DNA of 16,887 nt from Planctomycetota bacterium (lineage in GTDB: Bacteria; Planctomycetota; Phycisphaerae; UBA1845): assembly GCA_022563615.1 (NCBI GenBank), contig JADFMZ010000024.1:1-16887 (forward strand), read 5' to 3'. Below, one piece after another: positions 1 through 7,171 of the stretch. The position numbers and the translations under genes are program-made. Positions within the stretch are counted from its first letter, which is position 1; the number at the start of each line of letters is the position of its first letter. Below the pieces are notes generated by a model that saw nothing but the letters and a program-made list of their open reading frames with translations, did not search any database and was not told the DNA's origin.

Positions 1-348
1 CATCCAGGCGTCGGCATAACCGGGGGTCTGATGGGTGACGCGGGTCAAGTCAGAGGTCGCCTCCTCATACCGGCCCTGCCAGGCGTAGACCAACCCGCGC
101 CCCAGGCGGACATCCGAATCGTTGGGGTTGTGCGTCAATAAAGCCGTGTAGATTTCTACGGCTGCATCCCAGCGGTTGGCAAAAGCAAGTTGCCGGGCCA
201 ACCCAAGTTCTTCCTCATAGGAAAGGGAATCCCCCGCCATGTAGCGCTCATAAGCCGGCCATGTTCCTTGCTCCCGGCTCCCGGAATCAGCAGGGACCGT
301 TTCCTGGGCTAATAAGAGGGTCAACACCATCGCCAGCAACGCCATCAT
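1..348 (-). CDS. Secreted TPR protein, probably YaiO-type outer-membrane protein (3' end off window)
   Basis: The first 116 codons of a gene running off the left edge. The ATG at 348 overlaps the glycosyltransferase stop as ATGA, which suggests translational coupling; a second ATG follows at once. Residues 1-14 (MMALLAMVLTLLLA) form a signal peptide with likely cleavage before QE. Residues about 50-116 look like tetratricopeptide helices: the stretch from LARQLAFANRWDAAVEIYTA through VRLGRGLVYAWQGRYEEA shows the W-A-Y/G-A spacing. This N-terminal pattern is typical of YaiO-family proteins, in which TPR units precede an outer-membrane beta-barrel; that domain would lie outside the window, so the YaiO assignment is inference. 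The position after a processive glycosyltransferase suggests a role in exporting or assembling a surface polysaccharide. Confidence 0.72.
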   Translation of the reverse strand, partial: MMALLAMVLTLLLAQETVPADSGSREQGTWPAYERYMAGDSLSYEEELGLARQLAFANRWDAAVEIYTALLTHNPNDSDVRLGRGLVYAWQGRYEEATSDLTRVTHQTPGYADAWM

Positions 349-1769
349 GATCCCGTCTCCACAGCAAATCCTTTGCGTTCCATCTTCCCCCAACCCTTGA
401 CCCCCCGAATACCGGAAAATAAGCCCCGGATACGCCAGTAGGAGTTGAGCTGGCGGTAACCAAAGTTTTCCAACACGGCCAGCCCAAAGAGCTGCAGCAG
501 GTCGGTGAATCGGGGATAGCGGCGAAAGGATATCTCTTCCAGGGCCACCGCCGCGATGGAGAGGGTCACACCAAACACAAAGGCCACCATGAAAAAGACG
601 ACTACGTAGGCCCCCGAGGCCCGCCCCAGGATCAATGCCAGGGCAAAGGTGATATAGCCGAACAATTCGATGAGTGGACCCAGCATCTCCAGAAAAAAGA
701 AATAGGGAAACGCCACCATCCCGATCCGGCCGTAGCGGGGATTGAGCAGCATGTCACGATGCCGCATCAAGGTCTCGTACAGCCCCCGTTGCCATCGGTC
801 CCGTTGGCGCCCCAGCGCGCTCACCGTCTCGGGACATTCAGTCCAGGCCACGGGATCGGCCACATAGGTAATGCGATAGGGCCGTCCCAGCCGCCTGCAG
901 TGGCGGTGAAGCCGCACGATCAGCTCCATGTCCTCCCCCACCGTATCGGTGGAGTAACCACCGGCAGCCACCACCGTGGTGCGTCGAAATACGCCGAAAG
1001 CGCCGGAGATAATCAGGGTCAGATCGAGAGCATCCCACCCCATGCGACCGGACATGAAGGCCCGCAGGTATTCCAGCACCTGGAACTTGGCCAAAAGCCG
1101 ATGGGGCATCCTGATCTCGGTGACCATCCCGGCCTTCACCACGCAATCGTTGACGATACGGATAATCCCACCGGCAGCCACGGTCCGGGCATCTTCCAGG
1201 AATGGACGGACTACGCGGATCAGGGCCTCTCGCTCAAGGAGGCTGTCGGCGTCCATGGTGCAAAATAACGGTGTGCGGCAGTAGTTGATGCCGGTATTCA
1301 GGGCGTCGGCCTTACCACCATTTTCCTTGTCAATCACCCAGAGGTTGGGCAGGCGGCGGCTATGGTAAATGCCTCTCACCGTCGCCGTGGCCAGTGTGGC
1401 CGTGGGCACCCGCGCCGCCGGTTGCAGATCAAAGGCCTCGGTCAGGCGCGCCAGCGTCTCATCCGACGAGCCGTCATTGATGACCAGGATCTCGTACTCG
1501 GGGTATTTCAACAACAGGAGTGACTTGGTGGCCTCCACACAGGTGGCCGCTTCATTGTAGGCCGGGGCGATGAGGGTCACGGGCGGTGCACTCGCCGAGG
1601 TCATCAGGTCCTGGATGTCCAGCGATTTCAGTTGACGCGTATAGCGCCGCAAGGCCTTGAACGCCACAATGCTGGTGAGCAGATACACGGTATTAAGGAG
1701 CAGGAAGTAGGCCAATACGAGGATGTTGAATCCGTCAAGGACCAGGCCCCCAAATTGATAGACAGTCAT
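345..1769 (-). CDS. Family 2 processive glycosyltransferase (PgaC/IcaA/BcsA-like membrane protein)
   Basis: A 474-residue inner-membrane glycosyltransferase that would polymerise a nucleotide-sugar into a surface polysaccharide. One membrane segment lies at residues 10-36, then the cytoplasmic GT-A domain at about 62-335. Its motifs are DGSSDET (99-105), GGKADALNTG (151-160), the metal-binding DAD (173-175), the GED base motif (278-280) and QRDRW (322-326), the Q-x-x-R-W signature of processive enzymes. Hydrophobic segments at about 350-382 and 386-412 form the C-terminal membrane part. Length and layout match PgaC/IcaA-type synthases. Both ends overlap neighbours by ATGA (1766-1769 with the HEAT gene, 345-348 with the TPR gene), so the three form one transcription unit. 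The substrate cannot be told from sequence. No PilZ domain is present. Confidence 0.88.
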   Translation of the reverse strand: MTVYQFGGLVLDGFNILVLAYFLLLNTVYLLTSIVAFKALRRYTRQLKSLDIQDLMTSASAPPVTLIAPAYNEAATCVEATKSLLLLKYPEYEILVINDGSSDETLARLTEAFDLQPAARVPTATLATATVRGIYHSRRLPNLWVIDKENGGKADALNTGINYCRTPLFCTMDADSLLEREALIRVVRPFLEDARTVAAGGIIRIVNDCVVKAGMVTEIRMPHRLLAKFQVLEYLRAFMSGRMGWDALDLTLIISGAFGVFRRTTVVAAGGYSTDTVGEDMELIVRLHRHCRRLGRPYRITYVADPVAWTECPETVSALGRQRDRWQRGLYETLMRHRDMLLNPRYGRIGMVAFPYFFFLEMLGPLIELFGYITFALALILGRASGAYVVVFFMVAFVFGVTLSIAAVALEEISFRRYPRFTDLLQLFGLAVLENFGYRQLNSYWRIRGLFSGIRGVKGWGKMERKGFAVETGS

Positions 1770-2776
1770 ACGGGCCGCCCTTCCGCAAGGATCTCCCTGG
1801 CCAGGATGCTGCGGCTACGGCCTGCGGCGATCAACTCTTCCAGGATCTCCTCACCCCCGGCCTCCGTGAGCCCCCGCGCGGCCTGCAGAGCCACCCACGG
1901 GGAGTCGTCATCGATGCCACCCCTCAGTAGGGACCAGTCCTCATTGCCGCCGAGGCGACCCAGGGCCCCAAAAGCACTGGCCCGCACCACAAAATCGTCC
2001 GACCGGCACAGCCGGCGGACAGGCTCCAAGTGATCCGGGCGGCCCACCACCCCCAACAACCGGAGCGTTGCGGCCAACAGATCCCGCTCGGTTTCGGTTT
2101 CGAGGACCCCAGCGGCCTGATCGCCAACCGCCAGGTCATTCAGGTCCCGCAGGGCGTCCGCCGCCACCGCCCGGACCCGGGGAACCTCATCCCGATCCCC
2201 CAGCGTTCTCCGCAGGGCCGGGGTCACGCCCGGTCCCATGGAGCTGAGCATCGACACCAGGAGGTTCTGGCTCCAGTCCTCGAAGCGATGGAGCCGGTCT
2301 AAAATGGCCTCAGCATACTCGGGATGATCCTTCCCGGCCAAGGCCCGGGCCGCGATCATGGCCACCCACGGCGAGGGATCATCCAGGGCCGCCCGGACCG
2401 TCTCCCCGTACGGCCCCAAACCCAGGATGCTCAGGGTGCGAATGGCTCGGGCCCGGCGAGGAGGATCAGCATCTTTCGCCTGCTCCGCCAGCGCTCCTTC
2501 GCAGAACGCGATCACGCGGCGACTCTTGCCCAATCCTTTGGGCAAAGAGATGGCTCCACGCAACATCTGGTCCGCCTGTCGCGGGTCGATGCCCAGGTGC
2601 ATTACGATCTCAACCGTCTGATCGAATGCTTTACGCTTTTTGCCGTTCTTGTACGTGCGGTCGGATCGGACGTCGGCCATCTCCTTGACCTTGGCCAGGG
2701 CTTCCTCCAAGGAAAGAACCCCGCTTCCGCTGCGCTTATCCAATTGTTTGCGATAGGTTACGCTCTGGTACGTCAT
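1766..2776 (-). CDS. Chimeric ORF: ribosomal protein L1 N-terminus joined in frame to a HEAT-repeat protein
   Basis: An open frame of 336 codons from the ATG at 2776, which has AAGAG 8 nt upstream. A GTG at 2803 would add nine residues but has no family support. Residues 1 to about 103 are the start of ribosomal protein L1: TVEIVMHLGIDPRQADQMLR and the SLPKGLGKSRRVIAFCEG segment are the family's hallmark. From about residue 104 (DPPRRARAIRTL) the protein turns into HEAT/armadillo-type helical repeats to the end, for example SPWVAMIAARALAG, VPRVRAVAADALRDL, FVVRASAFGALGRLGG and SPWVALQAARGLTEAG. L1 thus lacks more than half its length, and the HEAT protein lacks its own N-terminus. I know of no L1-HEAT fusion family. 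The HEAT part belongs with the glycosyltransferase, which starts at its stop codon (ATGA overlap). An assembly chimera is as likely as a real fusion. Confidence 0.75.
   Translation of the reverse strand: MTYQSVTYRKQLDKRSGSGVLSLEEALAKVKEMADVRSDRTYKNGKKRKAFDQTVEIVMHLGIDPRQADQMLRGAISLPKGLGKSRRVIAFCEGALAEQAKDADPPRRARAIRTLSILGLGPYGETVRAALDDPSPWVAMIAARALAGKDHPEYAEAILDRLHRFEDWSQNLLVSMLSSMGPGVTPALRRTLGDRDEVPRVRAVAADALRDLNDLAVGDQAAGVLETETERDLLAATLRLLGVVGRPDHLEPVRRLCRSDDFVVRASAFGALGRLGGNEDWSLLRGGIDDDSPWVALQAARGLTEAGGEEILEELIAAGRSRSILAREILAEGRPV
2468..2776 (-). pseudogene. rplA: Truncated rplA, ribosomal protein uL1 N-terminal fragment
   Basis: About 103 codons of uL1, starting 45 nt after the rplK stop, exactly where rplA belongs. 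Similarity to L1 ends near 2468, after AEQAKDA, where L1 would go on with a GA-rich turn and its second domain. The missing part holds domain II and the C-terminal strand of domain I, both needed to fold and to bind 23S rRNA at the L1 stalk, so the fragment would not work as L1. rplJ, rplL and rpoBC, which normally follow, are also absent. The fragment is intact up to the break, with no frameshift. The 3' boundary is uncertain by about 10 nt. Confidence 0.75.
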
Positions 2777-2821
2777 CAATCGGCTCTTCGAAAGTGGCCA
2801 CACCCTCTGTACGAGGCGCGG

Positions 2822-3262
2822 TCAATCGACAATATCAATCCCCATTGACCTGGCGGTCCCGGCGATGATCTTCTCGCCGGCATCCAGGTCATACGCATTA
2901 AGGTCCGCCATCTTCCGCTCGGCGATGCCCCGCACTTGATCTCGGGTCACGGTGGCTACCTTCTCCCGATTGGGAACGCCGCTGCCCTTGGCGATCTTGG
3001 CGGCGTCTTTGAGCAGCACCGCCGCCGGCGGGCTCTTGACCTTGAACGTAAACGACTTGTCTTTATAGATTTCGATCACCACCGTCACGGGCATCCCGTT
3101 GAGAGATTCCGTGCCGGCGTTGAACTGCTGGACAAATTGGCCGATGTTCACGCCGTGTTGCCCCAGGGCCGGCCCTACGGGCGGCGCGGGCGTAGCCTTC
3201 CCCCCGGGCGCCTGCAGCTTCACAATCGCGACAACCTCTTTTTTACGTGGCTTTTTGGCCAA
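2822..3262 (-). CDS. rplK: Ribosomal protein uL11
   Basis: A 146-residue uL11, the base of the GTPase-associated stalk that binds 23S rRNA and works with elongation factors. The N-terminal domain is canonical: IVKLQAPGGKATPAPPVGPA then LGQHGVNIGQFVQQFN, including the proline pair to which thiostrepton-type antibiotics respond. The C-terminal RNA-binding domain runs from about residue 75 and ends MGIDIVD. The start is TTG at 3262, set by a perfect AGGAGG at 3269-3274 with 6 nt spacing. The gene lies 24 nt after nusG. Length is normal for the family. Confidence 0.97.
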   Translation of the reverse strand: MAKKPRKKEVVAIVKLQAPGGKATPAPPVGPALGQHGVNIGQFVQQFNAGTESLNGMPVTVVIEIYKDKSFTFKVKSPPAAVLLKDAAKIAKGSGVPNREKVATVTRDQVRGIAERKMADLNAYDLDAGEKIIAGTARSMGIDIVD

Positions 3263-3286
3263 CGAACGCCTCCTACTCGCGCAAAC

Positions 3287-3949
3287 CTATTCGACCTTCT
3301 CAATCTGCCAGTATCCGACCTCGACGGGCGTCATCCGCCCGAAGATCGAAATGATGACCGAAACCATGCCGCGACGCTCATCGACGGAGTCCACTTCACC
3401 CTCATAGCTCTCGAAGGCGCCGTCGGTGATTTTAACTTGGTCGCCCTTGTGAATGTTGAGACCGCCGAGCCCGGGATCTTCCTCAGCTTTCTGCGAAGCC
3501 GCCAACATTTGAACCACGTCGTGCTCAGGCATGGAGGTGGGCTTGCCGTCGGAACCGATGAAATCACCGACGCCGGTGGTTTCCTTGACCATAAACCACA
3601 CGTTCTCGGCCACCGATCCGTCTTCCTCGCAGGCCATCTCCACAAACACGTAACCCGGGTAGAGCTTGCGCTCCGCGACCCGCAGCACCCCGCCCTTCAT
3701 CCGTTTTTCTTTCAGCGTGGGTACGAGAATCCGACCGACTCGCTGCTCCAGGGCTTCAATCTTGATCTTTCGTTGCAGGGCGTCCCGAACCTGCTCCTCT
3801 TTGTTGGAGGCTACGCGGAGAACATACCACTTCATACCCGGCTGAGTGTCGGTCCCCGCCTCGGGGGACTCCACCTCGGCGGACTCCACCTCGGAGGGCT
3901 TCGCCTCAGGAACGGCCGCCGGCAAGGATGTCGCTTCGGGCTCACTCAT
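3287..3949 (-). CDS. nusG: Transcription termination/antitermination factor NusG
   Basis: A 220-residue NusG, which binds RNA polymerase and links it to Rho or to the ribosome. I chose the ATG at 3949, which overlaps the secE stop as ATGA; a longer open frame reaches 4129 but would run into secE. Residues 1-38 are an acidic, Pro/Ala-rich extension with a small repeat (SEVESAEVESPEA). The NGN domain begins at residue 39 (MKWYVLRVASNKEEQVRDAL) and includes KLYPGYVFVEM and VWFMVKETTGVGDFIG. The KOW domain follows from about 162 (KGDQVKITDGAFESYEGEV), ending in the EVGYWQIEKVE strand. Initiation at M39 would give a conventional NusG, so the extension should be confirmed. Confidence 0.94.
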   Translation of the reverse strand: MSEPEATSLPAAVPEAKPSEVESAEVESPEAGTDTQPGMKWYVLRVASNKEEQVRDALQRKIKIEALEQRVGRILVPTLKEKRMKGGVLRVAERKLYPGYVFVEMACEEDGSVAENVWFMVKETTGVGDFIGSDGKPTSMPEHDVVQMLAASQKAEEDPGLGGLNIHKGDQVKITDGAFESYEGEVDSVDERRGMVSVIISIFGRMTPVEVGYWQIEKVE

Positions 3950-4494
3950 GTCTTCAGCACACCGATCCAACTGAACAGGAACTTGAAGACAATATCGAAA
4001 AGGAACAGAAACGCCGCCAGCATCAGGGTGAACAGGATAACGACTTTGGTCGAGCCGATGATCTCCGCTCGGGAAGACCAGTTTACCTTCTTCATTTCCC
4101 CTTCGGTGCCGATCATGAATTCGCTGCACGCCTGATTAGAAAACGTCAGCCACCAGGCAACGGCGCCGAACACGACCGCAAACAAGATCGGAATACCAGG
4201 CGTAATCATCAGCCCCCACCATTGCTCAATGTCCTCATAGCCGGTGAGGTGGTTGTTGATGAATATGCTCCCCCAGGCAATGATCGCCCCGGCGCCGACA
4301 AGCGTTCCTATGCGCGTGGTTCGGCCCTGTTCGGGCTTGTATTGCGTGAAGCGGCCTGGGCCTTTAGGCTTGGGCGCCGGGCCGGACCCGCCGCCCGAAG
4401 GCGGAAATGCGCCGCCGCCTGAGCCGCCTGAACCTAGCGTCGGAGAGGGTTCCGGCGTCGTAGTTGTTGCGTCTGTCTGACCCATCGCCGTCAT
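3946..4494 (-). CDS. secE: Preprotein translocase subunit SecE, extended form
   Basis: SecE clamps SecY in the Sec translocon. The family signature EMKKVNWSSRAEI is at residues 133-145, followed by the conserved membrane helix at about 149-171. Unlike the short single-helix SecE of many bacteria, this 182-residue protein has two more hydrophobic segments (about 61-80 and 95-117) and a disordered N-terminus of some 55 residues rich in Thr, Pro, Gly and Ser (TTTTPEPSPT; GSGGSGGGAF). Three membrane helices occur in E. coli SecE too. The start is ATG 4494 or ATG 4485; no clear Shine-Dalgarno decides. Its stop overlaps nusG, the usual secE-nusG pairing. Confidence 0.92.
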   Translation of the reverse strand: MTAMGQTDATTTTPEPSPTLGSGGSGGGAFPPSGGGSGPAPKPKGPGRFTQYKPEQGRTTRIGTLVGAGAIIAWGSIFINNHLTGYEDIEQWWGLMITPGIPILFAVVFGAVAWWLTFSNQACSEFMIGTEGEMKKVNWSSRAEIIGSTKVVILFTLMLAAFLFLFDIVFKFLFSWIGVLKT

Positions 4495-4574
4495 CCCAAA
4501 CCGCCGTGCGGTCGACCGTTGTTAAAAAAAACCGACATGCCGTTACGGCACCCTCGGATCATCCGCCCATTCAC

Positions 4575-4646
4575 AGGAGCGGAGGGACTCGAACCCCCAA
4601 CCGCCGGTTTTGGAAACCGGAGCTCTGCCAATTGAGCTACGCTCCT
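4575..4646 (-). tRNA. trnW: tRNA-Trp (anticodon CCA)
   Basis: A 72-nt cloverleaf on the minus strand. The acceptor stem is AGGAGCG/CGCTCCT (7 bp), the D arm GCTC/GAGC, and the anticodon stem CCGGT/ACCGG around loop TTCCAAA, which reads anticodon CCA. The T arm carries TTCGAGT with one G-U pair. CCA is not encoded at the 3' end. It lies between rpmG and secE, a conserved place for tRNA-Trp in tuf-secE operons. Confidence 0.97.
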
Positions 4647-4684
4647 AAGCAGGCCCTGATTCGCCTGCCGGAGGCGGGATTGTC

Positions 4685-4852
4685 CTACTTCCGCTTGATT
4701 TTATGGATCGTACGCTTGCGCTGGCGCTTGCAGAACTTCGACAGCTCGATCTTGGGAACGCCGCCCTGAACATTCACGCTCGTGCGATAGTTCAGATCCT
4801 TGCACTCCTTGCACTGCAACCACACATACTCGCGTTTTGCCGCCTTGGCCAT
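4685..4852 (-). CDS. rpmG: Ribosomal protein bL33
   Basis: A 55-residue basic protein of the large subunit. It starts MAKAAKREYVWLQCKECKDL and ends RKRTIHKIKRK. CxxC at residues 14-17 and one later Cys (KFCKRQRK) give the partly zinc-binding C-plus form, and NYRTSVNV is the conserved first strand. ATG 4852 lies 60 nt after the tuf stop, and tRNA-Trp begins 38 nt downstream. The order tuf-rpmG-trnW-secE is conserved in many bacteria. Confidence 0.95.
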   Translation of the reverse strand: MAKAAKREYVWLQCKECKDLNYRTSVNVQGGVPKIELSKFCKRQRKRTIHKIKRK

Positions 4853-4912
4853 GTTCGTCTACTTCCGTACGCCGGCACTGGACCCACGTCCTTGAATTTT
4901 TCGATCAACGAA

Positions 4913-6115
4913 TTACTCGAGCACCTTCGTTACCACGCCGGAACCGACGGTTCGGCCACCCTCCCGAACGGCAAACCGTACGCCCTGCTCCATCGCGATC
5001 GGCTTGCCGAGGGAAACCTCCAACTCCACGTTGTCGCCCGGCATGCACATTTCGGCGCCCTTGAGCGTCAAAGCTCCGGTGACATCCGTGGTTCGGAAGT
5101 AGAATTGAGGACGATATCCGCTGAAAAACGGCGTATGCCGTCCGCCTTCCTCCTGAGTCAGAACGTAGACCTGCCCTTCGAACCGCGTGTGCGGGGTGAT
5201 CGAGCCGGGCGCAGCCAACACCTGGCCACGCTCCACTTCGTCCTTCTTCACGCCACGCATCAGGCAACCGACATTGTCACCCGCCTGGCCGTAGTCCAAC
5301 GTCTTGTTGAACATCTCCACGCCGGTGACGACGGTTTTTTGCGTATCGAACAGGCCGACGATTTCTATCTCTTCACCGACCTTGACCTTGCCCCGCTCAA
5401 TCCTGCCGGTGGCTACGGTGCCTCGGCCCTTGATGCTGAACACATCTTCCACCGACATCAGAAACGGCTTGTCGATCTCCCGTTCCGGCATGGGAATGGA
5501 CTCGTCAAGGGCCTTGAGCAACTCCTCGATCGACTTGATTTTCTCGGCATCGGTCGGATTCTGCATCGCCGGCAGCGCGGAGCCCCGGATGATGGGAATA
5601 TCGTCTCCGGGGAAATCGTACTTGCTGAGCAGCTCGCGCACCTCCAACTCCACCAGATCCAACAGCTCCGGATCATCCACCAGATCGACTTTGTTCAGGA
5701 AGACCACGATATGCGGCACGGCGACCTGACGGGCGAGCAGGATGTGCTCGCGCGTCTGCGGCATCGGGCCGTCTGCAGCCGACACCACCAGAATAGCCCC
5801 ATCCATCTGGGCGGCCCCGGTAATCATGTTCTTGACGTAGTCCGCGTGGCCGGGACAGTCGATGTGGGCGTAATGCCGAGCTTCCGTCTCGTACTCAACG
5901 TGGGCGGTGGAGATCGTCAGGATCTTCGTGGCGTCACGCCGCCCCTGTTTTTCAGACGCCTTGGCCACCTCGTCATAAGTGACCGCCTTGGCAAGCCCCT
6001 TGGCATGCTGCACCAGACAAAGCGCCGAAGTCAGCGTCGTCTTGCCATGATCAACGTGCCCGATCGTGCCGACGTTGACATGCGGTTTCGTTCGTTCAAA
6101 TATTTCCTTGGCCAT
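4913..6115 (-). CDS. tuf: Elongation factor Tu
   Basis: A 400-residue EF-Tu, the GTPase that carries aminoacyl-tRNA to the ribosome. The G domain has the P-loop GHVDHGKT (19-26), DCPGH (86-90) and NKVD (141-144); domains 2 and 3 are complete through VGSGVVTKVLE. An AGGAAAGG stretch precedes the ATG at 6115. The unusual part is switch I. The near-universal RGITI before the conserved STAHVEYET is missing, and residues 61-70 read DATKILTIST, so only the Thr remains. I recall a similar RDxTKTVTI form from planctomycete EF-Tu, so this looks like a lineage trait and not damage. Only one tuf copy is seen in the window. Confidence 0.97.
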   Translation of the reverse strand: MAKEIFERTKPHVNVGTIGHVDHGKTTLTSALCLVQHAKGLAKAVTYDEVAKASEKQGRRDATKILTISTAHVEYETEARHYAHIDCPGHADYVKNMITGAAQMDGAILVVSAADGPMPQTREHILLARQVAVPHIVVFLNKVDLVDDPELLDLVELEVRELLSKYDFPGDDIPIIRGSALPAMQNPTDAEKIKSIEELLKALDESIPMPEREIDKPFLMSVEDVFSIKGRGTVATGRIERGKVKVGEEIEIVGLFDTQKTVVTGVEMFNKTLDYGQAGDNVGCLMRGVKKDEVERGQVLAAPGSITPHTRFEGQVYVLTQEEGGRHTPFFSGYRPQFYFRTTDVTGALTLKGAEMCMPGDNVELEVSLGKPIAMEQGVRFAVREGGRTVGSGVVTKVLE

Positions 6116-6304
6116 CTAACACCTTTCCTCCACTCGCTTGATGTCTCGCCTGGACATCCCAACCATGGGATTTCACAATTCTCCGCGCGAAGCCTTGGTG
6201 CAAGCAATCCTATCAGTGAGGGTGTGATCCAACCTCTTGGGGACAGGACTCGTAACGCTTACGGGCGATCCCGCACGACACCTTCGATCCAAAACGATCA
6301 ACAA

Positions 6305-6376
6305 GCTGCTGACGGGATTCGAACCCGTGACCTCGTCCTTACCAAGGACGCACTCTACCAGCTGAGCTACAGCAGC
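6305..6376 (-). tRNA. trnT: tRNA-Thr (anticodon GGT)
   Basis: A 72-nt cloverleaf. Acceptor GCTGCTG/CAGCAGC, D arm GCTC/GAGT, anticodon stem CGTCC/GGACG around loop TTGGTAA (anticodon GGT), T arm ACGGG/CCCGT around TTCGAAT. No encoded CCA. It is 189 nt upstream of tuf and about 175 nt downstream of the predicted promoter start, so it is probably cut from the tuf transcript, as in the thrT-tufB operon of E. coli. Confidence 0.97.
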
Positions 6377-6560
6377 AGAACACGGCCATCGTTCGACCAC
6401 CCGAGCACGCCGATACGGAAATCACGTTCCGTCGGCTGCAATTGACCGCTGAGTCCGGTGCGGCCAGGCGCCGACTGACCCTATTGCCTGTCCCTGCACT
6501 CTGCACCGCATCCGACGACCGGCGCCCTGACGTCGGGCAACCGGCACCCGGAATCTTGCG

Positions 6561-6588
6561 AGTATATGGATCGCTCGAATGCTGTCAA
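6561..6588 (-). promoter_or_regulatory. Sigma70-type promoter of the tRNA-Thr-tuf operon
   Basis: On the minus strand, a perfect -35 TTGACA (6583-6588), a 16-bp spacer and TATACT as -10 (6561-6566). Transcription would begin near 6553 and give a leader of about 175 nt before tRNA-Thr. It is the best promoter match in the window and sits where the strongly expressed tuf operon needs one. Confidence 0.72.
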
Positions 6589-7171
6589 ATACAAATGGAC
6601 GGGAAAAGCCACCCAAACGGAAAACAAGAAACGCATGGGCCGAAAGAGCCACTCACCACAACTACGGCAAGCCACCACTCGCCGGACACATCAGCGATAG
6701 ATGGTTGAAATGGTGCGGCCAATCAATCACCGAGGAGGAGCGGAATCTGACTGGAGTACACATATCCGCCAAAGCTGGGCAATAAAATTAAACGCTCAAA
6801 ATTATATTATTGCTTGATTTCTGTGCGGCATGTATGGCATGATCATCCCAGAAACACTGTCGGGGTATTGGTTTCCAGTCGAGAGGCAAAGATGATCTTT
6901 GCCTTACCCCTACCTTGGAAGACAACGGACCCATCGAATGAAGGTCGGCCGACCCATGGATTGATAGGCTACTTTATCGTTGGAGAAGCGCGTTCACTTG
7001 ATCGTGCAAGATAACATGAAACGCTAGCTGGGAACGGCCAATCTTGAGCAAGCCGCGGGCAGCGTTACTCGGCCGCGGTGGCGTTCGCCTCCGTGCTCAC
7101 GCCTACCGCGAAGCCAAATGAGTATTTCCGTACGTGCGAGTTCAAACGAGACCGACCTTGTAACGGCCCGA
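6589..7171. other. Gene-poor intergenic stretch with palindromes
   Basis: No convincing gene. The open frame at 6814-7014 (+) starts with TTG in AT-rich sequence, has no ribosome binding site and resembles nothing I know. The stretch holds an AT-rich patch (6781-6820), a 21-bp perfect palindrome at 6884-6904 (AGGCAAAGAT-G-ATCTTTGCCT), short outer arms GGGGTA (6862-6867) and TACCCC (6905-6910), and a 12-bp palindrome GGTCGGCCGACC at 6943-6954. These could be operators or parts of a structured RNA; I cannot tell which. Confidence 0.5.

Noticed and set aside
3950..4129. Longer nusG start giving 280 residues
   Set aside because: The added 60 codons lie inside secE and read as unrelated sequence; the ATGA overlap at 3946-3949 gives a better start.
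2936..4135. 399-codon plus-strand open frame opposite rplK and nusG
   Set aside because: It lies antisense to two certain genes, is rich in His, Leu and Arg, and has no family resemblance: a shadow frame.
4703..6445. 580-codon plus-strand open frame opposite rpmG, tuf and tRNA-Thr
   Set aside because: It is antisense to tuf and crosses a tRNA; its length reflects the codon bias of tuf.
6814..7014. 66-codon plus-strand open frame in the gene-poor stretch
   Set aside because: TTG start in AT-rich sequence, no ribosome binding site, spans two palindromes and resembles no family I know.
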